Part shown: positions 1-9,500 of the stretch, in pieces
Numbering within the stretch: the first letter of the stretch is position 1
Layout: every line of letters begins with the position of its first letter
Origin: Cephalopachus bancanus
Taxonomy: Eukaryota; Chordata; Mammalia; Primates; Tarsiidae
DNA length: 64,000 nt
Assembly (NCBI GenBank): GCA_027257055.1
Contig: JAPVLO010001001.1
Span: 1 to 64,000 of the forward strand
Direction: 5' to 3'
Notes under the pieces: generated by a model
Database searches by the model: none
Told to the model about the DNA's origin: nothing
Seen by the model: the letters and a program-made list of their open reading frames with translations, nothing else
Translations under genes and position numbers: made by a program

Positions 1-259
1 AATCACAAGGAGCCAGTCATTGGGATAACCATAACAGAGTAGGCAATTCACTGGGGGTTCTCATTACAGATGAGGACTAGTCACTGCTGCACTGATTAAA
101 AGAAAGGAAAAAATCAGTGGAGACCTGAATACAAAGGAGTACCAATCATTGAGGGTCCAAGCACATAAGAAGTACAGTCACTGAGGCACCCATCATAGAG
201 GGAGTTCAGTCATTGGGACAGCTGTCACAGAAGAGGTCAAGTTACTGGGGCACCTATCA
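1..259 (+). repeat. 32-bp degenerate tandem array, block A
   Basis: This is the left edge of the array and continues beyond the window. Units read in the plus orientation with cores such as CAGTCACTG and CATCATAGAGG, about 32 bp apart. It ends at the target site of the betaretroviral provirus. Nothing else is visible in it. Confidence 0.9.
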
Positions 260-265
260 CAGAGT
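260..265 (+). repeat. Target site duplication, left copy (CAGAGT)
   Basis: The six bases CAGAGT lie directly before the TG that opens the 5' LTR. They recur directly after the CA that closes the 3' LTR at 6521-6526. A 6-bp duplication is usual for betaretrovirus-like integration. The sequence is part of the 32-bp array unit, so integration occurred within existing array DNA. Confidence 0.9.
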
Positions 266-526
266 TGAAGGAGACAAGGGCATAAGCTGACAAGGTCCTT
301 GTGTCCCTGGCCTGTGTTCTAGGAAGCCTGGCCATTACTCCCTTCTTCTCTGTTTACCCTTAGTGTGTTGGCTTGATAAAAGGAGAACAGCGTGACCTCA
401 TGCCTGCCCAGTTCGGTTGTTGCCTGTTTTTAGCAATAGTATTGTTCAAAATCAGTAAAACACGGATGTTATGCTAGAAATATTTAGAGCATTAAGACAT
501 TTCCTATATTGAGTGTTATTTGGTCA

Positions 527-533
527 TATATAA
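527..533 (+). promoter_or_regulatory. TATA-like box in 5' LTR
   Basis: TATATAA lies about two thirds of the way into the LTR, where a retroviral core promoter is expected. The equivalent stretch of the 3' LTR (about 6392-6399) reads CACATAA, so the box is intact only in the 5' copy. Activity is not implied. Confidence 0.6.
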
Positions 534-546
534 GGGGAGTTGTGAA

Positions 547-552
547 AATAAA
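547..552 (+). promoter_or_regulatory. Polyadenylation signal in 5' LTR
   Basis: AATAAA lies just downstream of the TATA-like box, implying a short R region. In the 3' LTR, the copy that would end a proviral transcript, the matching bases read AACAAA. The terminating signal is therefore damaged there. Confidence 0.6.
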
Positions 553-664
553 ATTGGTCTCACCTATCTAGGAGAGAGACATCCCAATTTGTCTGTCTCT
601 TTTTTACTTTTTCATTCCTTCCCCCAACTCAGGCCCTGCTCACCAGAAGCTGGAACTCCACAAG

Positions 665-682
665 TGGTGCCCGAACGGGGAC
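665..682 (+). other. Primer binding site, lysine tRNA type
   Basis: TGGTGCCCGAACGGGGAC starts two bases after the LTR. It differs at two positions from the standard lysine-tRNA primer binding site (TGGCGCCCGAACAGGGAC). It primes minus-strand DNA synthesis in the retroviral cycle and supports the K (lysine) class label. Confidence 0.85.
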
Positions 683-824
683 CTGAGTACTGGGGATGTC
701 ATTGGCTGGAGAGGAGACCTCATGACGGTGCCAACCTGTGACCCATGTTGCACCCTCATTGAATAAGTGTTGAGGACAAATTAGTAGTCATTGTCTAAGT
801 GTTGAGGGCAAAGTAGGAGTAAAA

Positions 825-2510
825 GTGGGACATTTACATGCTAAGAAATGCACTCTCTTTGTGCAAGTGTTGAAATCTATGCTGAAGGCTAGAGGCACTA
901 AAGTGTCAAATAGGCAGTTGGACAGACTTTTGCACTTTATAGAGAAAGTATGTCCCTGGTTTCCTGAAGCAGGAATGGTTGACCTGGCTACAAGGGAAAA
1001 GGAGGGTAATTGCTTAAAGGATCACTATCAGGCACACTGCCCTGAGACTGTGCCAGTGGATGGTTTTTCCCTTTGGGACCTGGTGCAGGATTGTTTAGAC
1101 CCCTCTCATGAATATCATAGGGCAGAGCAGATTCTTCTTTCCCTGCACACTAACTCCCAGCCCTTGTCCAGCAGAGACAGGGAGGATCTTTTCCCTAGAG
1201 TTTCAGCAGGAATTGGATGAGGCTGCTTGTCGGTATCATATGATATTTTTGTAGCCACTTGGGCTTCTATGACCGGGTTTCCCATGCCCCCTAGCCCACC
1301 CTCAGAGGAAGTTCAGCCTTCCGCCCCTCCTTTGCTCTCTGGTACTTTTGCTCAACTTATGGATTTGCTTACTATATTAGCTAAAATTGTTCAGTGTCAA
1401 AAGAGGAAGTGACTTTGTGTCACACTTTAAATACAAAGGAGGAAGGGTTTTTGAACACCAAAAAGGACCCCCCCTGGGTTATGGAGTTTCCTCAGTTGGT
1501 ACAGACCAGAACTCTACTTGTGGATCCAGGTTGAGGGCCTTCCCCATTTATGGGACCAGTTCATGCTAGGCCGACAGATGTGAAAAGACATCTGGTTCAA
1601 CCTTCTCCCCTACAAAAGCCTGTGCAGTCTGTCTTAATGCAAGGGGATTCTTTGAAATGTTTTTATGCCTATCCAGTACATACCAGAGGCCTGGAAGATG
1701 AGGGTCAGGAAATTTGGGAATATCAGACCCGCTCTTTGAAATCTTTGAAGGATTTCAAGACAGAAGTGGTTCAGTCAGTATGGGGCTATTGCACTTTTTA
1801 CATTAGCTACTGTAGAAAACATTTCACAGGATGCTTTATCCCCTATGGATTGGCAGATCATTGCAAAGGCATGCCTTTCAGGGTGTGAATATCTCTTATG
1901 AAAAACTGATTACTAGGATAGATGCAAAGAACAAGCAGAAAGGATCAGGAGAGGAGATTTAGATATCATTAATGTGTACATGCTCCTTGGTCAAGTTGCC
2001 TATGAGTCCCAAGAACAGCAAATATTGTGTCCTCAAGCTGCCTATGGTCAAATTAATGGAGCTGCATCAGAGACATGGCACCAGCTGCCATCAGCTAGAG
2101 TTAAGACGGAACAACTTTCTAAACTCCGTCAGAGAACTGACGAACCTTATCAGGATTTCGTTTCCTGCCTATTGCAGCCTGTAGGTTGCCTGATTGAAGA
2201 TGGGGAATAAGGGACTTTGTTAGTTCAACAGCTGGCATATGAAAATGCCAACTCTGTGTGTCAAGCAATGATTCGCCCTTTTAAGAAGAAGGGGGTTTTG
2301 GCAGATTACATTTGTCTATGTGCTGACATCAGATCTGCTTATATGCAGGACATGGCTATGGCCACTGCACTACAGAACACCCCTCCACATAAGATCATTA
2401 ATGTGATTAAATTGGTGAGCAGAGAAGTGCAGGGGACATGTTTTAATTGTAGTCACATGGGCCGTTTTAGTCATGAATGCCCCATTCAAAATTCTAATTC
2501 AGACCCCTGA
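825..2510 (+). pseudogene. gag: Betaretroviral gag remnant (matrix, capsid, nucleocapsid)
   Basis: Gag is the structural polyprotein of the virus core. The matrix part (825-1220) keeps a recognisable block including CPWFPEAGMVDL. It opens at GTG where family members have ATG followed by a glycine codon, so the start is probably mutated. Capsid-like sequence runs from about 1550 to 2210 and is split over several frames by stops and indels. A nucleocapsid zinc knuckle lies at about 2440-2481, with spacing C-x2-C-x9-C. The expected histidine is arginine, so the knuckle is broken as well. No continuous reading frame survives. Confidence 0.85.
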
Positions 2511-2744
2511 GCGAGGAAAGGCCAACCCTCTTCAGTATGCCAAAAATGTAAACGAGGGCTACATTGAGCCAATGGATGTCATTCAAAGATGGACAACAGT
2601 GGGAATCTGTTGCCAGAAACCACTGAAGAGCCAGCCCAGGGCCCCTCAAATAATAGGGGTTATGTTCATCCATCGCCCACAGCCCATGCCCAGTCTTCCG
2701 CCCCAGGGAAGTCATTCTACCAATGGATCAACGATCTCTACTGC

Positions 2745-3095
2745 GCCACCCAAGGAAGTGCTGGATTGAACCTCAGTTCCTCCTCCTATTTTGTACTAAC
2801 CACTGAAACGAATCCACAGGCCCTCCTCACGGGTGTGAATGGCCCACTCTTTGATGACTCGGTGGGACTTTTACTGCGATGCAGCATCCTTTCCCTGAAG
2901 GACTTCCCAGATCTCCCAGGAATCATAGAATCTGACTACACTGGTGAAATTAAAGTCATGGGAAATGCTTCTCGGAACATTATTACTCATATTGCAGGCA
3001 AGAAAATTGCCAATTAGTGTTACTTCCTTTGAAGAAAATGGGACACATTTTTTCTCCACAAAAACGAGGGACCAATGCTTTAGGGTCCTCTGATC
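2745..3095 (+). pseudogene. Betaretroviral dUTPase domain remnant
   Basis: dUTPase hydrolyses dUTP and limits uracil misincorporation during reverse transcription. Family landmarks appear in order: SAGLNLSSS (normally with Asp where Asn is seen), PQALLTG, a substrate-site-like PGIIESDYTGEIKVM, and a C-terminal glycine-rich RGTNALGSSD. The first part is open to a stop at about 3017. The rest lies in another frame, so the domain is frameshifted. In this virus group it belongs to the pro reading frame, just before protease. Confidence 0.85.
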
Positions 3096-3470
3096 ACACC
3101 TATTGGCTGCAGGCCATTGGAGAAAGTTGGCCTGAATATTCTCTGCCAATAGAAAGAAAGACCTTCCTAGATTTATTGGATACTGGAGGTGATGTCTCTG
3201 TCATCAATCAGGCCTGCGGGTCAACTTCTTGGCCTCTTCAGGAGGCCATGACCTCTTTGTAAGGTATTGAACAGTCCAAATCTCTCCTACAGAGTAACAA
3301 ATTACTTAAATGGAAAGATGATGAAGGTCATGAAGGAGAGTTTCAGCCTTATTTACTTCCCTTATTACCACTAAATCTCTGGGTACAAGATGTCCTCCAA
3401 GCTATGGGGGTAATACTTAACAGCCCCAGTCCTTTGGTAATTTCTCAGTTGTTCAATCAATGATTTTTAC
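3096..3470 (+). pseudogene. pro: Betaretroviral protease and G-patch remnant
   Basis: The aspartic protease active-site region reads LLDTGGDVSVINQ at about 3171-3209, close to the family's DTGAD-V-S-I pattern with Ala replaced by Gly. The frame stops soon after, at 3262. A G-patch-like segment ending in GVILNSPSP follows at about 3390-3435. The reading frame is interrupted, and a SINE has landed just downstream. Confidence 0.8.
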
Positions 3471-3493
3471 CGAACCAAGGATTGAGAAGGTTT

Positions 3494-3726
3494 TGTTTTG
3501 TTTTTGTTTTTGTTGAGTAGTAGTCTCACTCTGTCACTCAACCTGGAGTGCAGTGGCTGCTTCCAACCACCGCAGTCTCGACCTGCTGGGCTCCGGTGAT
3601 GCTTCCACCTCAGCCTTCCAAGTACATGGAACTACAGGAGTGTGCTATATCATGCCCGGCTACTTTTTTGATTTATTCGTAGAAATGAGGTCTCTCCAAG
3701 TTTCCCAGGTGGGTCTCGAACCCACA
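3494..3726 (-). mobile_element. Alu-type SINE, 5'-truncated, inside the provirus
   Basis: Antisense Alu-like sequence: on the plus strand a T-rich tail comes first, followed by GTCTCACTCTGTCAC and GGAGTGCAGTGG. The flanks share the direct repeat GAGAAGGTTT (3484-3493 and 3727-3736), a target duplication. About the first 50 bp of the left monomer are missing. It carries the diagnostic differences of the other four SINEs in this window. It inserted after the provirus, between the protease and RT regions. Confidence 0.85.
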
Positions 3727-3736
3727 GAGAAGGTTT

Positions 3737-5420
3737 AATCAAGGAATGCAGTATCCCTTAACTTCACCCGTAAAAAAAGGGTGGTTTGGTTTAGGTCACT
3801 GAGGCTAATCATTAATAGCCACGGCTTTTCCTGAGCCCCATCAGGAGACTGCTGACCCTATTACTTGGTTGTCTGATGATCCTATATGTGTGGAGCAGTG
3901 GACACTCTCTGAAGAAAAGCTTGCAGCAGCAACAGCGCTTGTTTAGGAGGAACTTCAAGCCGATCACATTGAACATTCAGTCTTTGGAACACTTCTATTT
4001 TTGTGATTAAAAAATAATCAGGGAATTGGCATTTATTACAAGATTTGGGGGCAGTAAATCACTCCTTGGAAATTATGAGGCCCCTGCAGCCTGACTTACC
4101 TTCTCTGGTGGCTGTCCCTCTGAACTATCATCTTTTTATTACAGATTTAAAGGACTGCTTTTTCACCATCCTGCTTTTGCCCCAAGATCATAAAAGTTTT
4201 GCATTTTCTTTGCGTGTAATTATTTTTCAGCAACGAGCTCAGAAATTTCAATGGAAGTTTTTACCCCAGGGCATGGCAAACAGTCCTCTATTATGCCAGA
4301 CTTTTGTGGTCAAGGCTCTCCAGCCTGTCCAATCATGTTTTCCTGAAGTCTATATCATTCACTACATGGGTCACATTCTTGTTGCTCATCCTGATTCAGA
4401 GCAAGTTCAGCTTGTTTTTAAATGTACTGTCTGCCCTTCAGCAATCTGGACCTGTTATTGCCCCAGAGAAGGTCCAAAATGTAGCCCCATATAAATAGCT
4501 TGGTAGACTAATAGAGGGATGTAATGTGTGCATGCAGAAGCTGAAAATCTGGTTGGATTCTTTTCTAACCCTTAATGATTTTCAAAAGTTCCCAGGAGAC
4601 ATCACCTTGTTATGTCCCTCCTTGGGTATTTGTACTGCTCAACTGATGCTGCTTTTTGGTATATGTAAAGGAGATTCTGACCCTCAATCCCCACAACATA
4701 CCACCCCAGATGCACGGGTTGTGCTGCAATTGGTCCAGGAGGCCATTGCTCAACAACAGATTTTTTTGTATTTTTTTCCCTGATTCTTGGTTGCTTCTCA
4801 TATTGCCCACACCTTACTTGCCAACAGGTATATTTTGGCAACAGGGGCCAGTGGAATGGCCACACTTACCAGCGTTGTGATGATGCACCGTGACCCATAT
4901 TATGAGTCTGTCACCCTCCTCAGTGCCAAGGGCCAGCATCGAGCCGGGGTACTTTTTGGCCATGATCCTGTTTTAATTGTAGTTCCTTACACTGCTCCTC
5001 AAATGAATTGGCTTTGGGAGATATGGCCTCCATGGCAGTTGGCCATAACCCATTTTACTGGGCATGTAAACTCCCATTATCCTCCTTCTTGACGTCTTAC
5101 CTTTGCAAAAAAGAATTCTTTTATTTTCCCTCAGATTACCAGTACCCAGCCTTGGCAAGATGCTGATTTGCTTTTTACAGACGGCTCCCCTTTTCGAACG
5201 GTGGTTACTGTCATTAATGGTGTTGTTTCTCATTTTCAGATGAATTATGATTCCACTCAACAAGTCTAGCTATTTTCTGTTTGTCAGGTTTTTGAAAACC
5301 TCTCCAGAGATGTTATAATCTTTATAATGAGAGTCATTATGTTGCAATTGTTAATCATCATTTGGAAACTGCTAGTTTTCACACTGTCTTCCTCCTCCTC
5401 CACTAATGTAATTACTCTTA
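3737..5420 (+). pseudogene. pol: Betaretroviral pol remnant (RT and RNase H; integrase missing)
   Basis: Reverse transcriptase is recognisable from ITDLKDCFFTILLLPQD (about 4138-4188), WKFLPQGMANSPLLCQTF (about 4252-4305), and the catalytic-loop position. There the usual YMDD/YIDD motif reads YMGH at about 4364-4375, so the catalytic aspartates are gone. RNase H begins near 5160 with ADLLFTDGS, and its end (LETASF) falls near 5380. Stops and frameshifts occur throughout. No integrase zinc-binding or DDE region is visible before env-like sequence begins, so a deletion removed it. Confidence 0.85.
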
Positions 5421-5449
5421 TTCAGACCATTCAGTTGCATATTTGAATT

Positions 5450-6050
5450 GTCCATCCTGCTTGTTTGTCCCAAAGATTCATTGGAATTTTAGTCGCTGGT
5501 ATTAATGCATTGGTCACATGAATTGCGGCAGCTACTGCTTCTGCAGTGGCACTGACCCAAGAAATTCATGCTGCTCAATATGTGAACCATTTGGCAAAAA
5601 AAGTCTCCACTACTCTATCCCACCAAAAAGCCATTGAAATCAAATTAGAAGCACGACTCAACGTGTTGGAAGAAGTTGTCTTAGTTATCAGGGATCAGAT
5701 CACTGCATTAAAGACTCGAGTCATGTTAAAGTGTCATGCAGAGTTTAGGCAGATATGTGTAACTTCCAAACCCTGTAATGACTCTGAATATATTTGGGAT
5801 CAGTGTAGAAATCATTTGCTTGGAATTTGATCTGCTAATAACATTTCCTTGGATATTGTGCAACTACACCAGGACAATAGGAATTTCCACTTCAGGGTCA
5901 TTCTTGTCATTTGTTAGCATTTTAGCTACAAATATCTTAGATAAGGTTGAGCAACTGATATCATCTCATAGCATTAAATCTACTATATATTTATTAAAGC
6001 TTTAGGAGTGTTGATTTTAATTTTGCTGTTTTGCTTTCCAGTCCAGTCAG
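5450..6050 (+). pseudogene. env: Betaretroviral env transmembrane subunit remnant
   Basis: Only the transmembrane half of env is left. A hydrophobic Ala-rich stretch at about 5490-5550 contains one in-frame stop. It is followed by an open segment (to 5830) with a heptad-like region, two cysteines and a region similar to the family's C-terminal ectodomain. A hydrophobic anchor-like segment lies at about 6005-6045 in another frame. The surface subunit is absent. This is a broken copy with no expected function. Confidence 0.8.
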
Positions 6051-6113
6051 GCAGCAGGATGAGACATCTGAGAGCTCCAAGCAGAGGTCTATGAACTGTA
6101 TTTAACAGAAATT

Positions 6114-6130
6114 TTAAAAAAAGGAGGAGA
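6114..6130 (+). other. Polypurine tract
   Basis: An A-rich run followed by GGAGGAGA abuts the TG of the 3' LTR. This is where plus-strand DNA synthesis is primed in retroviruses. The position and purity fit well. Confidence 0.85.
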
Positions 6131-6520
6131 TGAAGAAGACAAGGGCATAAACTGACAAGGTCCTTGTGTCCCTGGCCTGTGCTCAAGGAAGCCTGGTCAG
6201 TACTCCCTTCTCTGATTATTCCTTAGGGTGTTGATAAAAGCAGAGCAGCATGATCTCATGCTTGCCCAGTTTGGATGTTGCCTGTTTTAAACAATAGCAT
6301 TATTCAGAATCAGTAAGATGTCATAATCACGATGTCATGCTAGAAATATTTAGAGCATTAAGACATTTCCTGTTTTGAGTGTGGTTTGGCCACACATAAG
6401 GAATATGTTGTGAAAACAAAATTGCTCACCCCTACCTAGGAGTCCTCCCAATCCCTTTGTCTCTTGTTTTCTTTCTAATTCCCTCCCCCAAACTCAGTCC
6501 TTGCTCACTGGAACTCTTCA
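6131..6520 (+). repeat. 3' LTR of betaretroviral provirus
   Basis: This 390-bp partner of 266-662 begins TGAAGAAGACAAGGG and ends GGAACTCTTCA. Many substitutions and a few indels separate the two copies. The TATA-like box and the AATAAA signal are both mutated here. It is followed by the right copy of the CAGAGT target duplication and then by array units. Confidence 0.93.
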
Positions 6521-6526
6521 CAGAGT
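6521..6526 (+). repeat. Target site duplication, right copy (CAGAGT)
   Basis: A perfect match to 260-265 directly after the CA end of the 3' LTR. Array sequence resumes at 6527. Confidence 0.9.
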
Positions 6527-9500
6527 GAGTCCAATCACTGGAGTATCGAACACAGAGATGTGGCAGTCACTGGGATAGTGATCACCCATCACAATGGTGA
6601 GCCAGTCACGATGGAACTCCTCATAGAGGAGGCCTACTCACTGGGACACCTGTAACAAAGGAGAATTAGACACTGGAGCACACAAAACTGAAAGGTGACC
6701 ATCACTGGTGTACCCATAAGGGAGGAGAACCACTCACTGAGGTTACCATCACAAAGGAGAGTAATTTTCTGGAGCATCCATTAATAAGTAGGGTCAGTGA
6801 CTTGGGAACCCATAACCAATGTCAACTTTTCACAGACACTGATATGGAGTTGTTTGGTTACTGGGACACCCATCACAGAAGAGGGCACACAATATGGAAG
6901 AGCACTAGTACCTAGGGCGTCAAGCACTATGGGGGGCCAGTCATTGAGGCACAAATAATAAAGGAAAGCTAGTCATTGGAGGACTCATTATGTAGGAGAC
7001 TCTGTAACTGGGGCAGTGATCACAGAGATAAACTATTCACTTGAGTACCCATTAAAAAGGAGAATCAGTGACTCTGGCATATTAACAGAGGATAACCTGT
7101 TACTGGGCACCCATAACGTAGGAGTACTTGTCACTGTGACAGTGCTCAGATGAGGGGCAGTCACTGGGGAAACTAAAATAGAGGAGGACCAGTCACCAAG
7201 TCACTCATCACAGAGAAGGGCCAGACACTGTGACAACCATCACAAAGACCAGTCACTGTAATACCCATTACAGATGAGGTTCAGTCACTGTGGAACCTAT
7301 TTTTGAGATGAGTCAGTCAATGACAAAAAAATCAGGAGTGTTATTCACTGAGGAAGTTTCATAGAGGAGGGACTGTCACTGGGTATCCACAACCCAGAAA
7401 GAACAGTCACTAAAGCATGCATAAGAGAGAAGGGACAGTCACTGGGTCATATATCACAGAGGAGAGACAGCCATTGAAACATAAATTACAGAAGAGTGCA
7501 ATTCACAGAGACTCACATCACATAGAAGGATTATTTAATGCAGCACCCAATTTGGAGGAGAACTAGTCACTGGAGGACCAATCATGAATGTCCTGTCAAT
7601 GAAAAACCAATTATGGTTGAGTTCCAATTAGTGGGACACAAAGGAGGGATAGTCACTGATACACCCATTTTAGAGGAGGCCTAGTTACTAGGTCAACCAA
7701 AGAAAAGATGATTAATTCCTGGACTACAACTCACAAAGGATTGCCAGCAAGTTGGGAAACAATCATAAAGAAAGCCCAGTCTTTGCAACCCAAAGTGGTG
7801 AATGTACAGGCACTGAGCCACCCATCACAGCAGAAGTCTTGTCACTAGGGCTATCAAGATGGAGAAGGAACAGTTACTGAGGCACCAATTACAGAGGAAG
7901 CAAAGTCAATGGGGTTCCCAAAATGGGTTATTACGAGTCAATACTGCACCCATTATGTAGGAAGCCACATACTTATGTTGAAATCACAGAAGAAATTTAG
8001 TCACTGGTTAACTTGTAACAAAGGAGGCTCAGTTTCTGGTGCATCTATTACAGATGAAGCTCAGTTACTTGAGCACCTATAACAGAGACGGCTAATTAGT
8101 TTGTACCCATTATCAATGAGGGCCAGCCACTGAGACACAAATTACAGAGAAAAGTCAGTCTTGGAGCACTGATCACAGAGGAGGGCCAGTCTCTTAGAAA
8201 TCACACACAGAGGAGTGGCAGTCAAGGAAGCATTCATCACAGAGGAGAGCCAATCATTAAGGCACCAAATACAGAAAAGGGCTAGTTGCAGGGGAAATTA
8301 TTATAGAAGAGGCCACTTATTGGGTATACATTACAGAAGAGGGTTAATTCCTGGAACGCCCATTACAGTGGAGAACCAGGCATAAAATACCGCTCATAGA
8401 GAAGGATTCATCAATGTGACATCCACACAGATTAGGGATTGTCACTGTGGCATCAATAACAGAAATTCCCCAGTCACTAGTGTACCTATTATGAAGGTGG
8501 GCCTGCAAGAGAGAAACCCATTACAGAGAAGAGCCAGTAACTGGGAAAGTAATAATTGAGGAGAGTCAGTCACTGGGACAGTCATCACAAAAAGGCCTTG
8601 TTTCTTGGGCACCTATTACGGAGGAGGACCAGTTACACGGACACATATTGCACAGGAGGGCTAGTCACAAGGTTATCAATTATGGATGAGGACCAGTATC
8701 TGGAGCACAAGTCACCAAGAGGCACAGTGTCTTGGGTACCCATAAAGAGGTGGAATAGTCATCAAGGCACATAGTTTGTAGTAGATGCAGTCACTGAAAC
8801 AGTGATCACAGAGGAAAGCTATTCACTGGGGCACATATATGAGAAAGATCAGTCACTGAGAAATTTTTTAGAAAGGAGGGACAGTCACTGGAAGCACATC
8901 ACAGGGGAGGGTCTGACACAAGGGTACAAATAACAGAGGAACACTAAGCACACATCACAGAAGAAAGCAATTCACAGGAAGAGCCATCAGAAAAGAGGAG
9001 AAATGACTGGGACCCCCATCACAGAGAAGAGACACTCACTGGGGCACACATCACAGAGAAGGGACAGTAAATGGGGCAATCATTATGGAGTAGGTGCAGT
9101 TACTGGGGCACTAGTTACAACGAAGTGCCTGTCACTGGTGCACCCATCAATAATCGGGCCACACATCAAAAAATAGTATCTGTCTCTGGGGCACCCATTA
9201 TTGAGGAAACAGTGTCACTGGAGCAGCAGACATAGATTAGAACCTGTCACTGCGAGACCCATCACACAGGAGACATAGTAACAGGGGAACCCAGCTTATA
9301 TGAAAGTCATTCACTGGGGTAACAATAACAGTGGAGGCATAAGCAGCAGAGAACACACTATGAAGGAGGCCCCAATCACTGGACACCCATAAAAAAGGAG
9401 GACCAGTCAATGAGACACTCAGTATGGAGAAGGCCCAGTAAGTAGAACACCCATTAGAGAACACTAGACACTGGGGAAACCATTTTTGAGGAAGGCCTGT

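Larger units (their letters stand above)
266..662 (+). repeat. 5' LTR of betaretroviral provirus
   Basis: This 397-bp repeat begins TGAAGGAGACAAGGG and ends GGAACTCCACA. Its counterpart is 6131-6520. It still contains a TATA-like box and a polyadenylation signal, and is followed by the primer binding site. Compared with the 3' LTR it carries several small indels, for example an extra CTT near 356 and GGCT near 372. Confidence 0.93.
266..6520 (+). mobile_element. Betaretrovirus-like endogenous provirus (HML/HERV-K type), decayed
   Basis: A complete integration structure is visible: TG...CA LTRs at both ends, a lysine-tRNA-type primer binding site, a polypurine tract and matching CAGAGT flanks. 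Internal order is gag, dUTPase-protease, RT-RNase H, then an env transmembrane remnant. A dUTPase domain preceding protease is characteristic of betaretrovirus-like (class II) elements. The body is about 5.5 kb, shorter than usual because integrase and the env surface region are missing between about 5420 and 5480. All frames contain stops or frameshifts. The two LTRs agree at roughly four in five positions by eye, so the insertion is old. I did not assign an HML subgroup. Confidence 0.92.

Noticed and set aside
3553..3738. A short open frame in the pol region
   Set aside because: It is antisense SINE sequence inside the provirus, not viral coding.
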